Below, in pieces: positions 63,411 through 64,000 of a stretch of DNA of 64,000 nucleotides. The translations under genes and the position numbers were made by a program. The stretch is from Isoetes taiwanensis (lineage: Eukaryota > Streptophyta > Lycopodiopsida > Isoetales > Isoetaceae): the NCBI GenBank assembly GCA_021234155.1, contig JAJEKV010000030.1, positions 10,602,525 through 10,666,524 of the forward strand, read 5' to 3'. Below the pieces are notes generated by a model. The model was not told where the DNA came from, did not search any database, and worked only from the letters and a program-made list of their open reading frames with translations. Numbering within the stretch: the stretch's first letter is position 1; each line of letters opens with the position of its first letter.

Positions 63411-64000
63411 TGTCACCTATTTACGTCCCATGTGAGCCCATTATCTCAAATAAACACGAGAGCCTGGAGGGGCAAGCCCTGTTTATTTGAGGTAGGCGAG
63501 CAGGGGAGGTGAACCCCTTTAACCGGCAGCCTAAGTTCTATCGATGCGCACCTAGTCTATCGCATCCCTAGCCTGGATTATCAGCATCCAAGACTACATT
63601 ATCAGGCTCCAGTGCTGAAACCAAGGCAGACAACGCCGATTATCGACATCCAGACCAAAAATTGAACTAGAAAATTGACGCAGTTGTGCTTATTAGGTTC
63701 ATAGATCCATGTTCTCGGGGCGGGGATGGACACTGGCAATGGCTTGGATTAGAAAGCATGTCGGTTAAGACCTTGATATTCGATGTTCGACTAATGCGTT
63801 GATTTTTTTACATCTTAGATGCATGTAATTTAGGTATATTCATTTAAACCCCACATCATATATTGGTCATTTCCTTCTTTTTTATTATGCGGTTCTAGAC
63901 ATGCTAGCATATATAGGAATGTACTTAGAAATAACATTGAGGTACCAATGATTCGGAGGGCGCATTCTCCAAAATAATACCTATAGAAAGAAATACATAC
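63411..64000. other. No supported gene
   Basis: Contains an imperfect inverted pair (TCTCAAATAAAC at about 63443 and GTTTATTTGAGGTA at about 63481) and otherwise unique sequence up to the window end. Confidence 0.35.

Overview
The window is nuclear DNA of a land plant. The evidence is GT-AG spliced genes, a plant-type eIF3b gene with a telo-box leader, a plant multi-exon aspartic protease fragment, plant-style Helitron ends (hairpin then CTAG|T), L1-like LINEs, a chromodomain-bearing Ty3/gypsy element and TTTAGGG telomere-type motifs. Genes are sparse and gene debris is dense, which suggests a large repeat-rich genome. A fern or another non-angiosperm lineage is my best guess, weakly held.

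Layout. 1-4.2 kb: a complete 11-exon eIF3b gene on the minus strand, the one gene here I am sure of. 5.1-6.9 kb: two small convergent genes of unknown function that share one motif. 8-10 kb: short repeats and foldback hairpins. 11.4-16.1 kb: a LINE graveyard in both orientations, interrupted by a MITE and a foldback. 16.5-23 kb: LTR fragments, a tRNA-Asn-derived SINE, other copies of its 3' tail, and a promoter-like block of heat-shock-element motifs. 23.2-31.4 kb: truncated host genes embedded in transposon sequence (aspartic protease, HSPA12-type Hsp70, ABCC transporter). 31.5-32.1 kb: a long polypyrimidine tract. 33.7-36.0 kb: an SPT2-like chromatin gene, minus strand, possibly frameshifted. 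36.7-44.9 kb: a purine-rich domain without convincing genes, holding a CACCC/GGGTG hairpin array and a 1.2-kb tandem duplication. 46.2-51.6 kb: a decayed, 5'-truncated chromovirus with its 3' LTR. 52.7-54.8 kb: an AT-rich inverted-repeat element carrying an F-box-like ORF. 54.8-55.7 kb: a Cys-rich ORF whose start lies in a MITE. 58.5 kb: a mitochondrial ATP synthase beta exon. 62.6-63.4 kb: three Helitron-type 3' ends.

The genes form no pathway. The common theme is transposons picking up and scattering host exons. The most interesting signals are: (i) two blocks with the same order of parts (repeat R, captured gene, repeat P), one holding HSPA12 and the other ABCC; (ii) the CACCC/GGGTG hairpin array; (iii) three copies of an ~80-bp foldback; (iv) a tRNA-derived SINE tail that recurs with different short simple-repeat ends. 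Exon borders were placed by eye from reading frame and GT/AG signals. Transposon borders are approximate unless a target-site duplication is stated.
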